64,000 nucleotides of DNA from Eupeodes corollae (Eukaryota; Arthropoda; Insecta; Diptera; Syrphidae): contig NC_079148.1 in NCBI RefSeq assembly GCF_945859685.1, positions 57,546,421 to 57,610,420 of the forward strand, given 5' to 3'. Position 1 is the first letter of the stretch. Each line of letters starts with the position of its first letter. The notes below the pieces were generated by a model. It searched no databases. It worked only from the letters and a program-made list of their open reading frames with translations, and was not told the origin of the DNA. Positions 10,548-22,886 of the stretch are shown piece by piece. The position numbers and the translations under genes were made by a program.

Positions 10548-11399
10548 TATAAATTGAACATTATTTTCTGTTATTACCTTTTACGACCGTGGATGTTTTG
10601 TGATCCAACCAAGGAGCACGGAAGCCAACCAAGAACAAAAGTTTGTCGACTAATAGAATAAAGTTTGTCGACTAAAAAATAAAATATAAAACAATAAATG
10701 TTCAATACAACTTATCGAAAAACACGAATCTTAAAAACATTTGTATTTTATTTTTGGAAACTCAAAACAACGACGAACTTTAAGAAAACAATACATACCG
10801 ACATTTAGCAGAAACGAACATATTATTAATGTTGAAAATAACTTTCTATTTACATTTCTAAACTCTAAAGAATGGACGAAAGAACAAAAATTTACACAAC
10901 TTTAATTAGTATTATTTTCGAATTCACTCAACATCAAGATTTTGTATAAAAACAAAAAAGAATTATTATTAACACTTCAGAATTTTTTGAATTATTTTTA
11001 TTTGCGTTATGTTGTACATAAGTAACTTAACTCACTTCTTCTTTTCGAACTATTTTCATTATTTTATTTAAATTTATTTTTTTTTCCCGCGGAATATTTT
11101 CTTTCGAAACTAAACACACACGATCCTTGGCATCGGCCGAGCACGTAAAACAGGTGTTTCCAATTCCGATACGAGAAATTCCAATTGTTATTCAAACACT
11201 TTAGCTACGACATAGGTATTTTCAATGCGATACAATGTTGCTAGTGAGGGTTCTTTGCGTGCCCAAGGAAATATTTATTAAACTAATAATATTGTTGAAC
11301 CTGAGTTATAGGCAGAAGGTATAAATAAACAAAGGTTTTCTTTTAATCATTAAAGAAATAGAAAAAAGAAAGGAAAATAAAAGAAACGATCTATCGTCA
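10548..11399. other. Unannotated stretch, nothing recognised
   Basis: AT-rich DNA with no persuasive open frame or repeat. Confidence 0.35.
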
Positions 11400-11720
11400 C
11401 GGTTGACCTATGCGCGCGTCGAAAAACAATTCTTCTTTAGACCTCGATCAATGGTCGCTTTGTTGTCGGTGGTGTGGTTGTCTGTCTGTCCTCGAAGGGA
11501 TTCGGAAGTAAACTAAAAATACAAATTGGTAGGGGAACCGTTTTTTTCGCCATCATATCAATTTAATTCAAATTTAACTGCTGGTTGTACGAGCGACGCG
11601 ACTACGGACGCAACGAGAGAAGTACGTAAGCTGTCGTCTGTCTTCGTTTAAGACCGATGCGACCGACAATGACGTTTCCCCTTCCGTCAAGACAACTACA
11701 GCAACAACAATCCATCCATC
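11400..11720 (-). promoter_or_regulatory. GC-richer, CpG-containing island: possible promoter / non-coding first exon of the 1-2355 gene
   Basis: This stretch is clearly less AT-rich than its surroundings and has many CpG dinucleotides (GCGCGCGTCG, GAGCGACGCGACTACGGACG). It has no long open frame. The minus-strand gene needs an upstream non-coding exon. In dipterans such 5' exons are often islands of higher complexity like this one. I found no decisive TATA, initiator or donor, so this is a positional guess. Confidence 0.25.
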
Positions 11721-12127
11721 AGTGTTTTAAGGGAAAAATACTCCTACTACCTATCCACCTCCTAGTACCTTTTACTCACTCATAGGTGCAATTTATTTTT
11801 CAAAATTACACTTTTTAATAAGGTTTTTGTTTGTCTCTTCTGGTGTTGTCTTAAGTAATTTCCTCTAAGCCAGCTACCAATGGGCCAAGCCGCCACCGAC
11901 CGCCGCCGGTTGGGAAGAATCTACAGTAGGAACCAGATATGTAAAAGTCTTTGGAAATTGAGGAAGGAAGATGGAAGTGTAAGTATACAAAGTAAGTAAA
12001 ATGTAAATTATGTAACATGACTTGATAGCTAGTGTAATTTGAGTCAGTTTGTCAAGAGTTATGTAAACCTCTTCTTTTATTTTCATTGCCTTTAGTTCAT
12101 TTAAACTAATCACCTAAAATCAGCGGA

Positions 12128-12315
12128 TTAGTTAAACTTGCGTCCATTCATTGTCTTCTTAATCTTGGGTTTTGAATACCAGAGACATAGTTTAAACGTT
12201 AGATGTGCATTGGTTTTGAGCTCTTGAACATGACAATCATAGGGAAAACAAGGTAAGGTATTCCAAATTCGCGTTGTACGGCGAAAGAACGAATATCTGT
12301 ACTTCACAGTACGAT
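12128..12315 (-). pseudogene. C-terminal remnant of a CR1/jockey-type non-LTR reverse transcriptase
   Basis: The minus-strand frame reads NRTVKYRYSFFRRTTRIWNT LP, the R...FF.RT.R.WN.LP motif found near the end of ORF2 in many CR1/jockey-like elements. Nothing upstream of it survives here. Downstream (11760-12127) may be its 3' untranslated end. Confidence 0.5.
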
Positions 12316-12559
12316 TGGAGGTGGGATTCAAGAGTTGTTAAAAATATAAAATATAATTTATAAAAAAATAAGCTATTTTGCGACTATTGATTTGTAGTAA
12401 TGGCTTTTTGGAGTCTCTGGAAAAATAAAACGCTTCATTTCTCTATTTTTTTTTTTTTTTACTTTACCTGCAATTTAAGGAGACAGGAGAATTGAAAAGT
12501 GCAATGTTTTTGTGCTCTTCTCCTAAGATTTTTTCTTACAGCGATTCGTTATTGGGCCT

Positions 12560-12670
12560 GTTTGTTCACAAAAATTGAAGAGGAAGATATTGGAAAACAT
12601 TTAGTTTCAACAGGACGGCGCTACGTGTCACACAGCCGAAGATACACTTGATGTTCTCATAGCATTTTCA
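12560..12670 (+). pseudogene. Tiny relic of a DD41D-type transposase
   Basis: TTTCAACAGGACGGCGCTAC and following bases encode FQQDGATCHTAEDTLDVL, the second-Asp motif of the transposase family seen at 4621 and 49529. Flanking bases are degraded. Confidence 0.55.
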
Positions 12671-12999
12671 ATAAAAAAAGTTATTTTGCGGACCCAATAT
12701 AATTAAACTGTACTTTGATACGATTCTCACAATTTTCAACTTTCCGATAAAATTTCGACTAAAACCCAACTCCGGAGTTGTTGAAATTCGCATTTTCCGG
12801 CAAGTTGAACAATATTAAACAAAATCATCCTGAGAGTACTTTAGTCTGCGAAACAATTAATTGAACTAGAAGTTATGCAAAGATAATTTATAAACATTAG
12901 GAAGAGGTTTGGGGACAGAACGGATCATTGGGGCACACCAACATCTGTTTTGTAGTTTAGAAACTTAAACCCATCCAATACTACTTACGAAGGAGGGAT

Positions 13000-14520
13000 T
13001 CATCTAAGGGAACGCGTATGAATTTTTTAAGAATTCATCTCAAAGTTTTAAGCTGCAAGTTGTTGTGCTTTTTAACGAAGTTCTTACGAAAGCGGAAGTT
13101 CCTTACTCTCACAAAAAATCAGTTATCTTCCCAATACATAAAAAAGATTCCTTAAATGACGTCTCAAACTATACAGGTTTATCTTTAATGAATACCATAG
13201 CTTAGGTATTTTGCGGAGTTCTTGTTGACAGTTTGGTAAAGTGGGTAAAAGAGAATAAGATATTATCAGACTTTCAGGCTGGATTTAGGAAAAATGATTC
13301 AATTGTTGACAAAATCTTTACTCTGTCATCAATAGTCAAAGCGTTTAAGGCAAGAAATAAAAAGGTTTACTCGATGTTTGTCGACTTCAAAGCAGCGTTT
13401 CATTTGGTAAATCGCAATGCTTTAATATACAAACCTTCGCAGATGGGTGTTTCAACCAGATTTTTACATGTCATCAAGAATATCTATAATCTGGATAAAT
13501 ATTTTAACTGACGAAATGGTCATACTATCGGAATCGAAAGAAAATCTTCAATTGATGATAAACCGACTGTCTGCATACTGCGATAAATGGGTACTAGAAA
13601 TCAATACTGATAAATCAAAAATAATGATCTCTCGCGATCCAATCGGACTGAAGCTATATGTAAGTAATTGTAAGTACAACGGAAGAAGTTTGGAAGTGAC
13701 AAACGAATATAGATACCTTGGAGTGAACCTCAACCTACGACTGAATTTTAGTAAGCACCTTGACATTAAAGCCAAAGCATCACAAAGTCTAAAAAACTTA
13801 ACATGGAGTAAGATTTTGTCGAACAACGTTGTATATTTGGCTACCAAATACTAAATTTTTAATTCCGATCAACTTAGAAACTGGCTTACCAAAGTTATTT
13901 ACTAGCACTTTGAAACTACAAGCGGATTATATTATTAAAGTCTTAGGTTTTCCAGATGAGCGACTGAGCAAAATGATGCTGCTTTACGAAATAAAGAAAA
14001 AATACTGGTGGTATGACAAATGGCAACGAATTGACACTTCATTTGGTGAAGATATTGACACAAGTAACATTCTTAATGTTTAGGAAAAAATGTTTAAAAT
14101 TATCCAGCTTAATGAAGAATCGGTTCGCAATCAATTTATAAAAACATCAGAAAGTCCAATATTATATAGCCAGTTACAATTTAATTTAAGTAACAATAAC
14201 TATTTCAATGAATCTTTAAGCTACAAATATATTTCTTTTAATTTTATAAGCGTATCTCCAATTTTCAAATACAAGAGATTCTCATATTTAAAAAAATTCT
14301 CTCTCACTCTACAAGAGACAATTCTAATATTGAATGGACCAGATTAGACAAATCTTGTCAACTATCGGAAGGAAATTTAAAGATTTTGAAGGCTAATTAT
14401 GAGAGAATATGTTTTTTACTTCATACAAAATTATATAACTTTCTTGAAGAGAATGTAAAGATTTGTTTCATACTGTTCGTTGAGATGGACCATGAGATCA
14501 TCAGAGATAATAGTATAATC
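13000..14520 (+). mobile_element. Degenerate non-LTR retrotransposon, copy 1
   Basis: From about 13060 the plus strand encodes reverse transcriptase segments: EVPYSHKKSVIFPIHKKDS, an in-frame stop, then VKENKILSDFQAGFRKN and FVDFKAAFHLVNR (first Asp motif). After an internal deletion at about 13505, which removes the region leading into the YADD core, comes DEMVILSESKENLQLMINRL, TDKSKIMI and EYRYLGVNL. C-terminal fragments follow to about 14510. It belongs to the same group as the minus-strand element at 53670-55993. A MULE inserted at 14521 cuts its 3' part; sequence resumes at 15665. Confidence 0.75.
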
Positions 14521-15655
14521 GGCTCCCTGAAATTACGCCATAGGAAATTACGCCAAAAAACTGTTTTGGAAAAAAAGCCCAAACAATTTTGGCGTAAAAA
14601 AATAGGAAAAAGCGCCCAAAAACAAAAAGGAAAATACGCCACAAAGTGTGGAAATTGCGCCAAACTTTTGGAAAAAGAGCCAAAATACTAAACGCAACGG
14701 CGAACGCGACGCGTACGCGCTGCCTCCCCCGCCGTTGATTATATCATAGGTACTTGTGCATTTGTTTTGTAGAACACATTTTCTTATAACTTTGTTTATT
14801 TCAATGTGTAAATTTTTGTATAGGTATTAAATGTAAACTTGAAGGACATCTGCCATATTTTCCCGACAACACGGACATTGGTCAACGAAGTTCTTTGCTT
14901 TTACACACAATCCATCACTTTTTACTTTCATTTTAGCACCACAATTGTTAATATAACAAATGTAAAGAACATCTTTTTTATACACACATTTTTTGTGTAT
15001 TTGTTTTTGTTGTGTTACGTACAAAAGTTTGCTATTTTTTTGTTTACCACTTATAATTTCATAATCAAAACTTTCCATTTTGTCCATCGCTTTATCAAAA
15101 TGCTCTTCTACTAACGGTAGGGAAACAACAAACTATCAATCACTATTGATCACGTTAAAAAATTTAACAAAATATGCTCTTCAAAATTCGTGAAAAACAT
15201 GTAAAATACTGTTATTTGCCGTTATATAATTTTGTATACCATATGTATACATTCGACAAACATGTACTTTTTTGTTTTTGATTTGGAAGAACGAACGGTT
15301 AATTTTCTGGCTTTTTTTCCTAATCAAATGAGGAAAAATCAAAAAGTTTGTTTTGTGGCGTTTTTTGCTTTAAGATTTGGAAAAAACATAAAAAGTTTAT
15401 TTTTGGTCGTTTTTTCCTTTTTTGTTTGGAAAAAAAGTCCAAAAAGCAAATTTTTGGCGTTTTTTCCAAGCAAAAATTGTTTGGCATTTTTTCATTATTT
15501 TAAAAGGAAAAAACGCCAAGAAATTTTCGGAAAAAATAGCCGTAATTAACACCAAACTCTTTGGGTTCTTTTTCCTAGGAAAAAAATCCAAAAAATTGCA
15601 TGGAGAATTTTTGGCATTTTTCCATTTTATTTTTTTGGCGTAATTTCAGGGAGCC
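14521..15655 (-). mobile_element. MULE-like element with perfect 20-bp TIRs and 9-bp target duplication
   Basis: The first 20 bases, GGCTCCCTGAAATTACGCCA, are the exact reverse complement of the last 20 (15636-15655). AGTATAATC occurs immediately outside both ends (14512-14520 and 15656-15664). A 9-bp duplication is the hallmark of Mutator-like elements. Both arms carry many degenerate copies of a TTTTTGGCGTAA / GGAAAAA motif in opposite orientations, giving long subterminal inverted repeats. The centre holds one small frame with a FLYWCH-like finger but no transposase core, so the copy is non-autonomous. Confidence 0.85.
14827..15087 (-). CDS. FLYWCH-type zinc-finger protein fragment inside the MULE
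   Basis: The 86-residue frame starts MDKMESFDYEIISGKQ. It has the FLYWCH layout: a hydrophobic strand around SKLLYVT, then KCVYKKDVLYIC, NNCGAKMKV and a Cys/His-poor end with DQCPCC. FLYWCH fingers precede the transposase domain in many insect MULEs and would bind the element ends. The usual MULE catalytic domain does not follow, so this is either a captured remnant of the autonomous protein or a stand-alone DNA-binding product. The final His ligand is not obvious. Confidence 0.5.
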   Translation of the reverse strand: MDKMESFDYEIISGKQKNSKLLYVTQQKQIHKKCVYKKDVLYICYINNCGAKMKVKSDGLCVKAKNFVDQCPCCRENMADVLQVYI

Positions 15656-15664
15656 AGTATAATC

Positions 15665-17454
15665 GTGAATTAAAAATAACTCTATGAGCAAAGTGACTAA
15701 CTTGTGAACTTTTAATCGGATAAATATTTTATGAAAAACTTAAGACATTTTAACATATTTTATGAAATCCTAAAGATATAATTTTAATTTTTTAAATAGT
15801 CTAATACATTCTTTTATTACAAGTTAGTAATCACTTATAGCCAAATACTATTCCCAGCTGCTAACTGTCAAATTTTTAGTTAACCATAGTTTCTTTTTAA
15901 AGGATTGTTAAGTACGAATTTATTTGTTAATCATCAAAATCACAAATTACGCAATTTAGGTACGATCTTCCTTCGTACAAATTCTACCAAAGTTGTGTAA
16001 TTTTAGTGTGATATTGCTTTTGTCATATATCCGTAAACTACTGTGATTTTATAAAGTATCAAGTATTATTATTAAAGATAATCGGAGTATCACAAGTCTT
16101 TTTTTTGAGAATTCTTAAGTTACCTATACTGGAAGATGGTGGGTGATGGTGAGGAGTGCAATTGCGTAAGTCTGGCAGAAAAGACAAGAGATACCACTAT
16201 TAGGTGGATTTAAATCTCAGAAAATACCCACGGCTATAATAATACTATGAGAAGTAATTATGTTGGATGACGATGATGGTGATGATGATGACGTTGGACG
16301 ATAGCAAAACATATGATGGGAAAATTTGTTAGTTTGTCTATTTAGCACACAATGGATAGCCAATTGGATGAATGAACTCACTTGTGCTTGCATGAAGACA
16401 TAGGAAGCAAAGATACAACACAATTTAGATATACTGAAAGTCTTTTCTCTGAGGAATAAACCAGAAATAGGATTTATCAAATATTCCTAAAGACATTGAA
16501 TTTTACTGTTGCAGGGAAACCTAGGACTTTTTGTACTTACTTTGTTATGAATCAGCAAATGTCGGAAGAATAATTTAATTCGACTTTATTTATGTCAATC
16601 TTGAAATTAATTTTAAGCTTGTAATATATCTTTACAAATTCGGATGCACATTTTAATCATATTTTTGCATTGATCAGAAAGTAAATTAATCAAATTAATG
16701 ATTTTTCCAAAATGAATAGATAGAGACAGGATCAGAAGTCCATAGGTTAAAAGTTGATAATGGACTTTAAGCTAATAGACTTTTTACTAAGTCTTAAATT
16801 ATGAACCTAAAACATACCAATGCGTTTCAAAAGTCGAGAAAAAATTGTGTCAAAAGTTTATATTTTAGTTAAACTAATAATTTATTTTACTGACAAAAAA
16901 AAATCAATAAATACAAACAAAAAATATTTTAAATTGCTTAATAATAATTGAAACATCTTGTTCCGAACTTCGGAACTCTGCATTCAACCAACCTCACACC
17001 TATCCCCAATGTATCCAAAGTCCATTATGTAATTTTGACACTGCACCGATCAGAATAGATATATTTTTAAGATGCCAAGTATTAAAATAGCGGTTTGCTA
17101 AAGTGGGAAATTTGAAGTGTGAAACGATAAGTTTGAAGTGCTCAAGAAAATGTGATACGTACAAAGTGGAAACCACTAAGGACGAAACACATTTCTTCCT
17201 TAATTAAACGTTTTCAAAATTGTGTTGAAATGGCTTTGAAGCTATTCATAACATTTAGATCATTAATATTTGTTAAATACTTCGACTTTTGATATTTAAT
17301 TCAAGAAATTTGTATTAATGAAATGAAAATCAAAACGGTGGACAAATATTGTATTATATTAAGAAAACTTAAATCTTTTTGCATATTATTTTTTAGATAG
17401 TTTAACACTTTAAAATACCACCGAGAAACCATTCAACATGATGTTTAGTTTATA
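15665..17454. other. AT-rich stretch with a GAT microsatellite, no gene recognised
   Basis: It resumes the flank of the interrupted retroelement and then becomes anonymous. A GATGATGGTGATGATGATGA microsatellite lies at about 16265-16300; the serine-rich minus-strand frame there is an artefact of it. Confidence 0.4.
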
Positions 17455-17576
17455 TCTACACTAATATTATAAAGAGGAAAGATTTGTATTTTTGTATGTA
17501 ACGAATAAACTCAAAAAGTACTGGACCGATTTTAATGATTCTTTTTTCATTATAAAGCTACATTATCACTGAGTAG

Positions 17577-19064
17577 CTTAGGCTATATTTAGTACTAGAT
17601 AACTGTAGAAATCTTTAGAAATTATTATTAAAACCAACCGAAGGTGTACAAAAGTTAGCCATAAAATGTCTTTCATCGCATACGCTGCGAAAAATGTTAA
17701 TGATAGGACAAAAAATGTTCGCCAATATCATAGAATATATCAATATCTACAAAAAACTTCGCGAGACCATATGTCTAACGATTGTAGTTAAGTCACTAGC
17801 ACTGGCAGTGGCATCGTCAGGAATTGCTGCAACCCTATTAAATGATGGGAAAACGTCTCACTCTACGTTTAAATTACCGTCGGCCTTTCTTTAGATCAAC
17901 AGGGTGTATGTTCAACCCGTAAAATGGTCCCCTGGGAAAACTCTTATAGGACATGTTGCTGATTATTTGGGATGAGTGCACCATGAGCCATTAAAAGATA
18001 TAAAAAAACTCATGCAATATGATGGGTGGCGTAACTTTTGTTTTCGCTGGAGACTTTCACCAAACTCTACCAGTTGTAACAAAAGTTATACGTGCCGACT
18101 TTATTAAAGCGTGACTCAAATTTTCACCTTTGTGGTTGTCAATTAAAACTCTCAATTTGCGCATGAATATGAGAGCACATTTATGCAATAACCGCGGTGG
18201 TAATTTCTCAGAAAATATACTTAAATTAGGAGACGGAAAATGTACTACTCCAATTGCAAGCCGCTCCCAAGTACTGTTGGATATTGACTCAAACTGTTCA
18301 CAGTCTAGAAATTCGTATGGCTTAGGCTATATTTAGTACTAGATAACTGTAGAAATCTTTAGAAATTATTATTAAAACCAACCGAAGGTGTACAAAAGTT
18401 AGCCATAAAATGTCTTTCATCGCATACGCTGCGAAAAATGTTAATGATAGGACAAAAAATGTTCGCCAATATCATAGAATATATCAATATCTACAAAAAA
18501 CTTCGCGAGACCATATGTCTAACGATTGTAGTTAAGTCACTAGCACTGGCAGTGGCATCGTCAGGAATTGCTGCAACCCTATTAAATGATGGGAAAACGT
18601 CTCACTCTACGTTTAAATTACCGTCGGCCTTTCTTTAGATCAACAGGGTGTATGTTCAACCCGTAAAATGGTCCCCTGGGAAAACTCTTATAGGACATGT
18701 TGCTGATTATTTGGGATGAGTGCACCATGAGCCATTAAAAGATATAAAAAAACTCATGCAATATGATGGGTGGCGTAACTTTTGTTTTCGCTGGAGACTT
18801 TCACCAAACTCTACCAGTTGTAACAAAAGTTATACGTGCCGACTTTATTAAAGCGTGACTCAAATTTTCACCTTTGTGGTTGTCAATTAAAACTCTCAAT
18901 TTGCGCATGAATATGAGAGCACATTTATGCAATAACCGCGGTGGTAATTTCTCAGAAAATATACTTAAATTAGGAGACGGAAAATGTACTACTCCAATTG
19001 CAAGCCGCTCCCAAGTACTGTTGGATATTGACTCAAACTGTTCACAGTCTAGAAATTCGTATGG
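17577..19064 (+). repeat. 744-bp exact tandem duplication inside the Helitron
   Basis: Bases 17577-18320 are followed directly by 18321-19064. By eye I find no difference between them. Each carries helicase fragments from GIAATLLNDGKTSHSTFKLP through LWLSIKTLNL to the ASRSQVLLDIDSN region. The joint falls at CGTATGG|CTTAGG with no extra bases. Confidence 0.85.
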
Positions 19065-19690
19065 GCACAATCTATCCCGACATCAACAATCTTACAGTAA
19101 GAAATGTCCATTGGCTCTGTTTGAGAGCCACATTGTCACCCAGAAACTTCTCAGTAAATGAGATAAACAAAATTATTATTGAAAAAGTACTTGGTGATTT
19201 AAATGTTACAAATCTGTTGACACCGTGTGCAATATCGAAGATACAGTGCACTACCCACAGGAATTTTTAAATTCTATCAATCCTATTGGCTTGCCACCTC
19301 ATGAACTAAAATTAAAAATAGGTACGCCTGTTATGCTTTTAAGAAATTTAAGCCCTCCCAATATGTGTAATGGTACAAGACTATTGATCAAATATGATTG
19401 CAATATGATTGCAGCAACTATCACTAGGGTTCCCGCGGCCAGGTAGCATATGTTTCGCGGATCCCGATCATACCAACTGTTTTGCCCGTATCTTTTAAAA
19501 GGTTGCAGTTCCCTTTAAAAATATCCTTTGCCCTAACAACAAATAAATCCCAGGGACAAACTTTTTCCATAGTAAGACTTAAGGAAAGAGTGATTTTCCC
19601 ACGGCGCATTATATGTGGCACCTTGCCGAGTAGGATCTCCTGAAAATCAATACGTTTTTTGCTAGCTAAAAATACCACAGCCAACGTAGT
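17780..19690 (+). pseudogene. Helitron Pif1-like helicase pseudogene
   Basis: Recognisable pieces in several frames: SSGIAATLLNDGKTSHSTF (motif near the Walker region), a WDECTMSH-like Walker B piece, FAGDFHQTLPVVT-like motif III, LNLRMNMRAHLCNN, YPDINNLT..NVHWLC, and the C-terminal GLPPHELKLKIGTPVMLLRN and CNGTRLLIKY, ending with CRVGSPENQ near 19640. Stops and frameshifts are frequent, so no active helicase is made. Confidence 0.7.
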
Positions 19691-19825
19691 TCACAGGGAA
19701 GCTTAAAATAAGCATAAAATTGTTTTCTAATTTAGTGATTCATGGTCGTTTTAATTAGCAAGCTTATAACTTTAATATCTGTACCTATTTATGTCTACCC
19801 GTGCGAAACCGGGACGGGCCGCTAG

Positions 19826-20859
19826 TTATATATATATTCAATATGTTGTATTAAAAGAAATTCAAACTAGTCTATTCAAATATCTTATGTTTAAGGGTGT
19901 TTTACATAACGGTACGAAGAGCTGGAAAAATACAGATGATTTCAAATGTAGAATTAGATAAAATTGACAATTAAGACAACTTTTTCTCTGTGTAACTGTA
20001 ATTTTGAAATTTTATGGCAACACTTTGCTTCAAATAAGGCTGGCTTAGTTTCCGGTCATACACCAACAGTTGTTTTTTGACCAATGATGTAAAATTTTGT
20101 TTCGATAAGAAAATATAAAACTGCAAGAATCTACAAGAAATAATAATTCAATTAATAATTTCATTTTATTTGCTATAACTTTAAAAACACCTTACAACGA
20201 TAAAGTATACATTCGTAGCGAAGGCCTCACCCATAAACTTTTCCATTTAGCGACCTTACTAGCTAGTTGTGCACTCCGAGTTGGTGGTCACTGTCTACTT
20301 ACAGTCACTTTCTACTTACAGTCACTTTCTACTTGTATGCGTTTCCTGAACCGTGGCCTTCCAAAACACTAAGCTGTTAAGTGGATTAGTATCCTTCTAG
20401 ACAGGTTAGGTTGTTGTACAGCCTTTTTACACGCCGGCCGCGGCCGCCCCGTTCTATCTTCTCTACACTCTCTGTCTATTCATACGGGACCGTAGATAAT
20501 TCAAGGAACTTTTCCCTTAAACCAACTCAACGGGCTTCTATTTGGTTTGTTATGGTGTATGCAGGGCGGGTTGATCGAGGTTTTTCGACTCAATTGCTTT
20601 TTATCAGGAAAAAACCGCAATGGGTTAGCAAAACTAATTCTTAGTTCGATAGTGTTATTTTCAGTTTTATTAACATCTGTTAAATTAAACAAACAATCCA
20701 TTGACAAAATTTTCACAAAATTAATCTACACAAATTATATTACTGAGAATAATTATGTCTAGTATTTCTAAGCATATACAATTAAAAATTAACTTAATTA
20801 ACACTTTAAATAACATAAGTTGCAAACTTATAAGTCAGCAGTTTGGGTAGCTTTGAGTC
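19826..20859. other. Anonymous stretch, nothing recognised
   Basis: It includes a short GC-rich patch (GCCGGCCGCGGCCGCCCCG at about 20432) and a doubled CTACTTACAGTCACTTT near 20293-20330. I see no supported gene. Confidence 0.35.
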
Positions 20860-21340
20860 TCTATTAAACTTCTCATAGGAAATTATTGTAATCGGTTCGA
20901 TTCTTCAAATTGAAAACTTTTTAAATTTCTCGACGTTTAAAGGTCCTTAGCATTTAAATAAATGATTTTTAGAAAGATGTCTGTGTGTGCGTGTAAATGT
21001 ACGTTCGTAAAATTTTGAGAAAAATCGAATTTACAGTGTTTTTTACAAAAAATAAAACATACATTACTAAAACTTGGTAAAAATTGATTTTCGACTTAAA
21101 TATCCTTTTTTAAAATTAAAGATTAGAAAAAGTTAATATCTACAAAAAAATAATATGTACACAAAATTGGTATTGGCTACATTTTCTTAATTTAATTAAT
21201 CTGTAGTTTAATATATGAAATAAAAACTTTCACGAAATGCTAATAAAATTGGTAAAAATTGATTTTCGACTAAAATACACATTTCAACATATGCAAAATA
21301 TTGTTGATAATTTTTAGTAATTTTTTTTAAAAAAAACTCA
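20860..21340 (-). repeat. Dispersed AT-rich repeat related to the per intron 4 repeats
   Basis: CTCATAGGAAATTATTGTAA at about 20873, CTCGACGTTTAAAGGTCC at about 20930 and AGAAAGATGTCTGTGTGTGC at about 20972, followed by GGTAAAAATTGATTTTCGAC units, are the reverse-complement form of the repeats at 55996-57140 and 57808-58972. Confidence 0.6.
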
Positions 21341-21469
21341 ACTGACAACTTTCAAAAAAGTAAATTTGTTCTTGTTAGTATTGTTGTCTTTTCTAATCAA
21401 ACTTATTTTTGTTTAAGAAAACCCCACCTTCACCGTACAGGCAAAATATAAATAAAGAAAATCGTTGAT

Positions 21470-21650
21470 ATTGGAGCCTCATGTGGAAAGTAGCGCCATC
21501 TTATTGAAATCATATAACTTTAGTTTTCGCATCATCCAATTCAGTCCAAAAAAAGTTGGTAATCATTTGTCCAAAATGATTTTCGGGGAAGTACGGACCG
21601 ATAAAGCTTCCAGTTCAAACAGAAACTTTATTTGCAAGAATTGATACCTT
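21470..21650 (-). pseudogene. Relic of a DD41D-type transposase
   Basis: On the minus strand TTTCAATAAGATGGCGCTAC still resembles the FQQDGATCH motif (with a stop). Upstream, GGACCGATAAAG-type sequence resembles the GGIIGPYFF region of the family. Heavily decayed. Confidence 0.45.
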
Positions 21651-22886
21651 GGCCTTAATGGGGGCATGCTGCCTTCACTGCAACCCCCAGCTTAAGCACA
21701 CTATAGGATTTGGAGTAGGTGCGAGGTGGAGTGTACGCAAAGTTTCTTTGTATTAATGACAAACCACACCGCTGAAAGTGCAATAAAATCGATCTAGCTT
21801 TCTTTTACTATGTTTAAATGTAACAAGACCAACCGTTGGCTTTATTACACTTTGCAAAAAGGAAGTAAGACCAATTCTTGGAATATGGCCTTATTTCACT
21901 TGGCTTTATATCACGTCACTTGGTACTATGTGCATCTTGCGTGGATGATTTTTCGACCAAAATTGGAATCAATTTTTAACTACTCATGAATCACACAAAA
22001 CCCATTTTGATAATAAAGTTTTATTAGTGCTCGACGCTGTAACTGGCCATGATGGTTTGTCTTTAGTGACTGTTTGAAAGAAAAAACCATGTGAGCACAC
22101 TTTGCATTACATTTTTGAGGGACTGAAGAAAATACAGTTCTATTCAAAAAATATTGGTCAAACATTTTATTACCCTTTTCGAGATCAGTTCTTGGAATTT
22201 AGGAACGCAAAGGTTTTCTTTGCACTAGGAAGCAACATGTCATTTAAACACTGTATAAAATTTGATGTTATTATAAATAAGTGCTGCATTTGGCTGGTGA
22301 CAATAGTCCAATACGAACCGAAGTGATTTTGTGAAAAAAAAAATGTAAAAAATCAGCTCGGAACATAAAGCCAATATTTTGTGTATATCAAAACTGAAGG
22401 TGTGATGGTGTGGGGATGCTGGAGATGAAAAACGTAGAATGAGCTTTTTAGAATCCTTTCTTCTGATATTTAATGTGATTTTTATGATAATCCAATTGAT
22501 GTTCAACTTGCTTTTGCAATAAGTTTTCCTTATTTCGAGGAGTGTATCTGATGGACACGGCTCTGCGTCTCTCTCTGAACATTCTCATCGCTTCTTACTG
22601 CTTCGGTGTCTTTAGAATTTGCAGGAACTGATCAAGCATTGTGAGTACCAAATACACGTGCCAAGGAAACTTCGTCTACGGACTCATTCAAGATCAATTT
22701 GAATAACATAATTACTTGCTTTTCCATAGGAGTAAGGAAGCAGAATATTAAAGGTATACTTACTGTACCAAAAATGCTCATTTTGTTTTTCCTTAATTTA
22801 ATTTTAATTTGGTCTTTATAATCTGCTCATACCTATTCAAATTTTAATAATTTAATATTCATTTTCAAAAAAAGTTTCAATCTTAC
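21651..22886. other. Decayed DNA including a probable Tc1-type fragment
   Basis: At about 22386-22425 the plus strand reads TEGVMVWGCWR, which matches the GVMVWG motif of Tc1-type transposases, in an otherwise decayed context. A CACGTG lies at 22655-22660. Nothing else is recognised. Confidence 0.35.

Larger units (their letters stand above)
17455..19825 (+). mobile_element. Helitron with internal tandem duplication
   Basis: The 5' end TCTACACTAATATTATAAAG (17455) is a Helitron-type start with A on its left. The 3' end is CTAG at 19822-19825 followed by T, so the insertion lies between A and T as expected. A small hairpin (CCCGT 19798-19802 with ACGGG 19814-19818) precedes CTAG by a few bases, the usual Helitron terminator arrangement. 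The interior encodes pieces of the Pif1-like helicase domain, but no Rep nuclease. An exact 744-bp duplication (17577-18320 and 18321-19064) lies inside. Confidence 0.85.

Noticed and set aside
16217..16480. Minus-strand frame with poly-Ser
   Set aside because: Created by a GAT microsatellite; no start context, domain or splice support.
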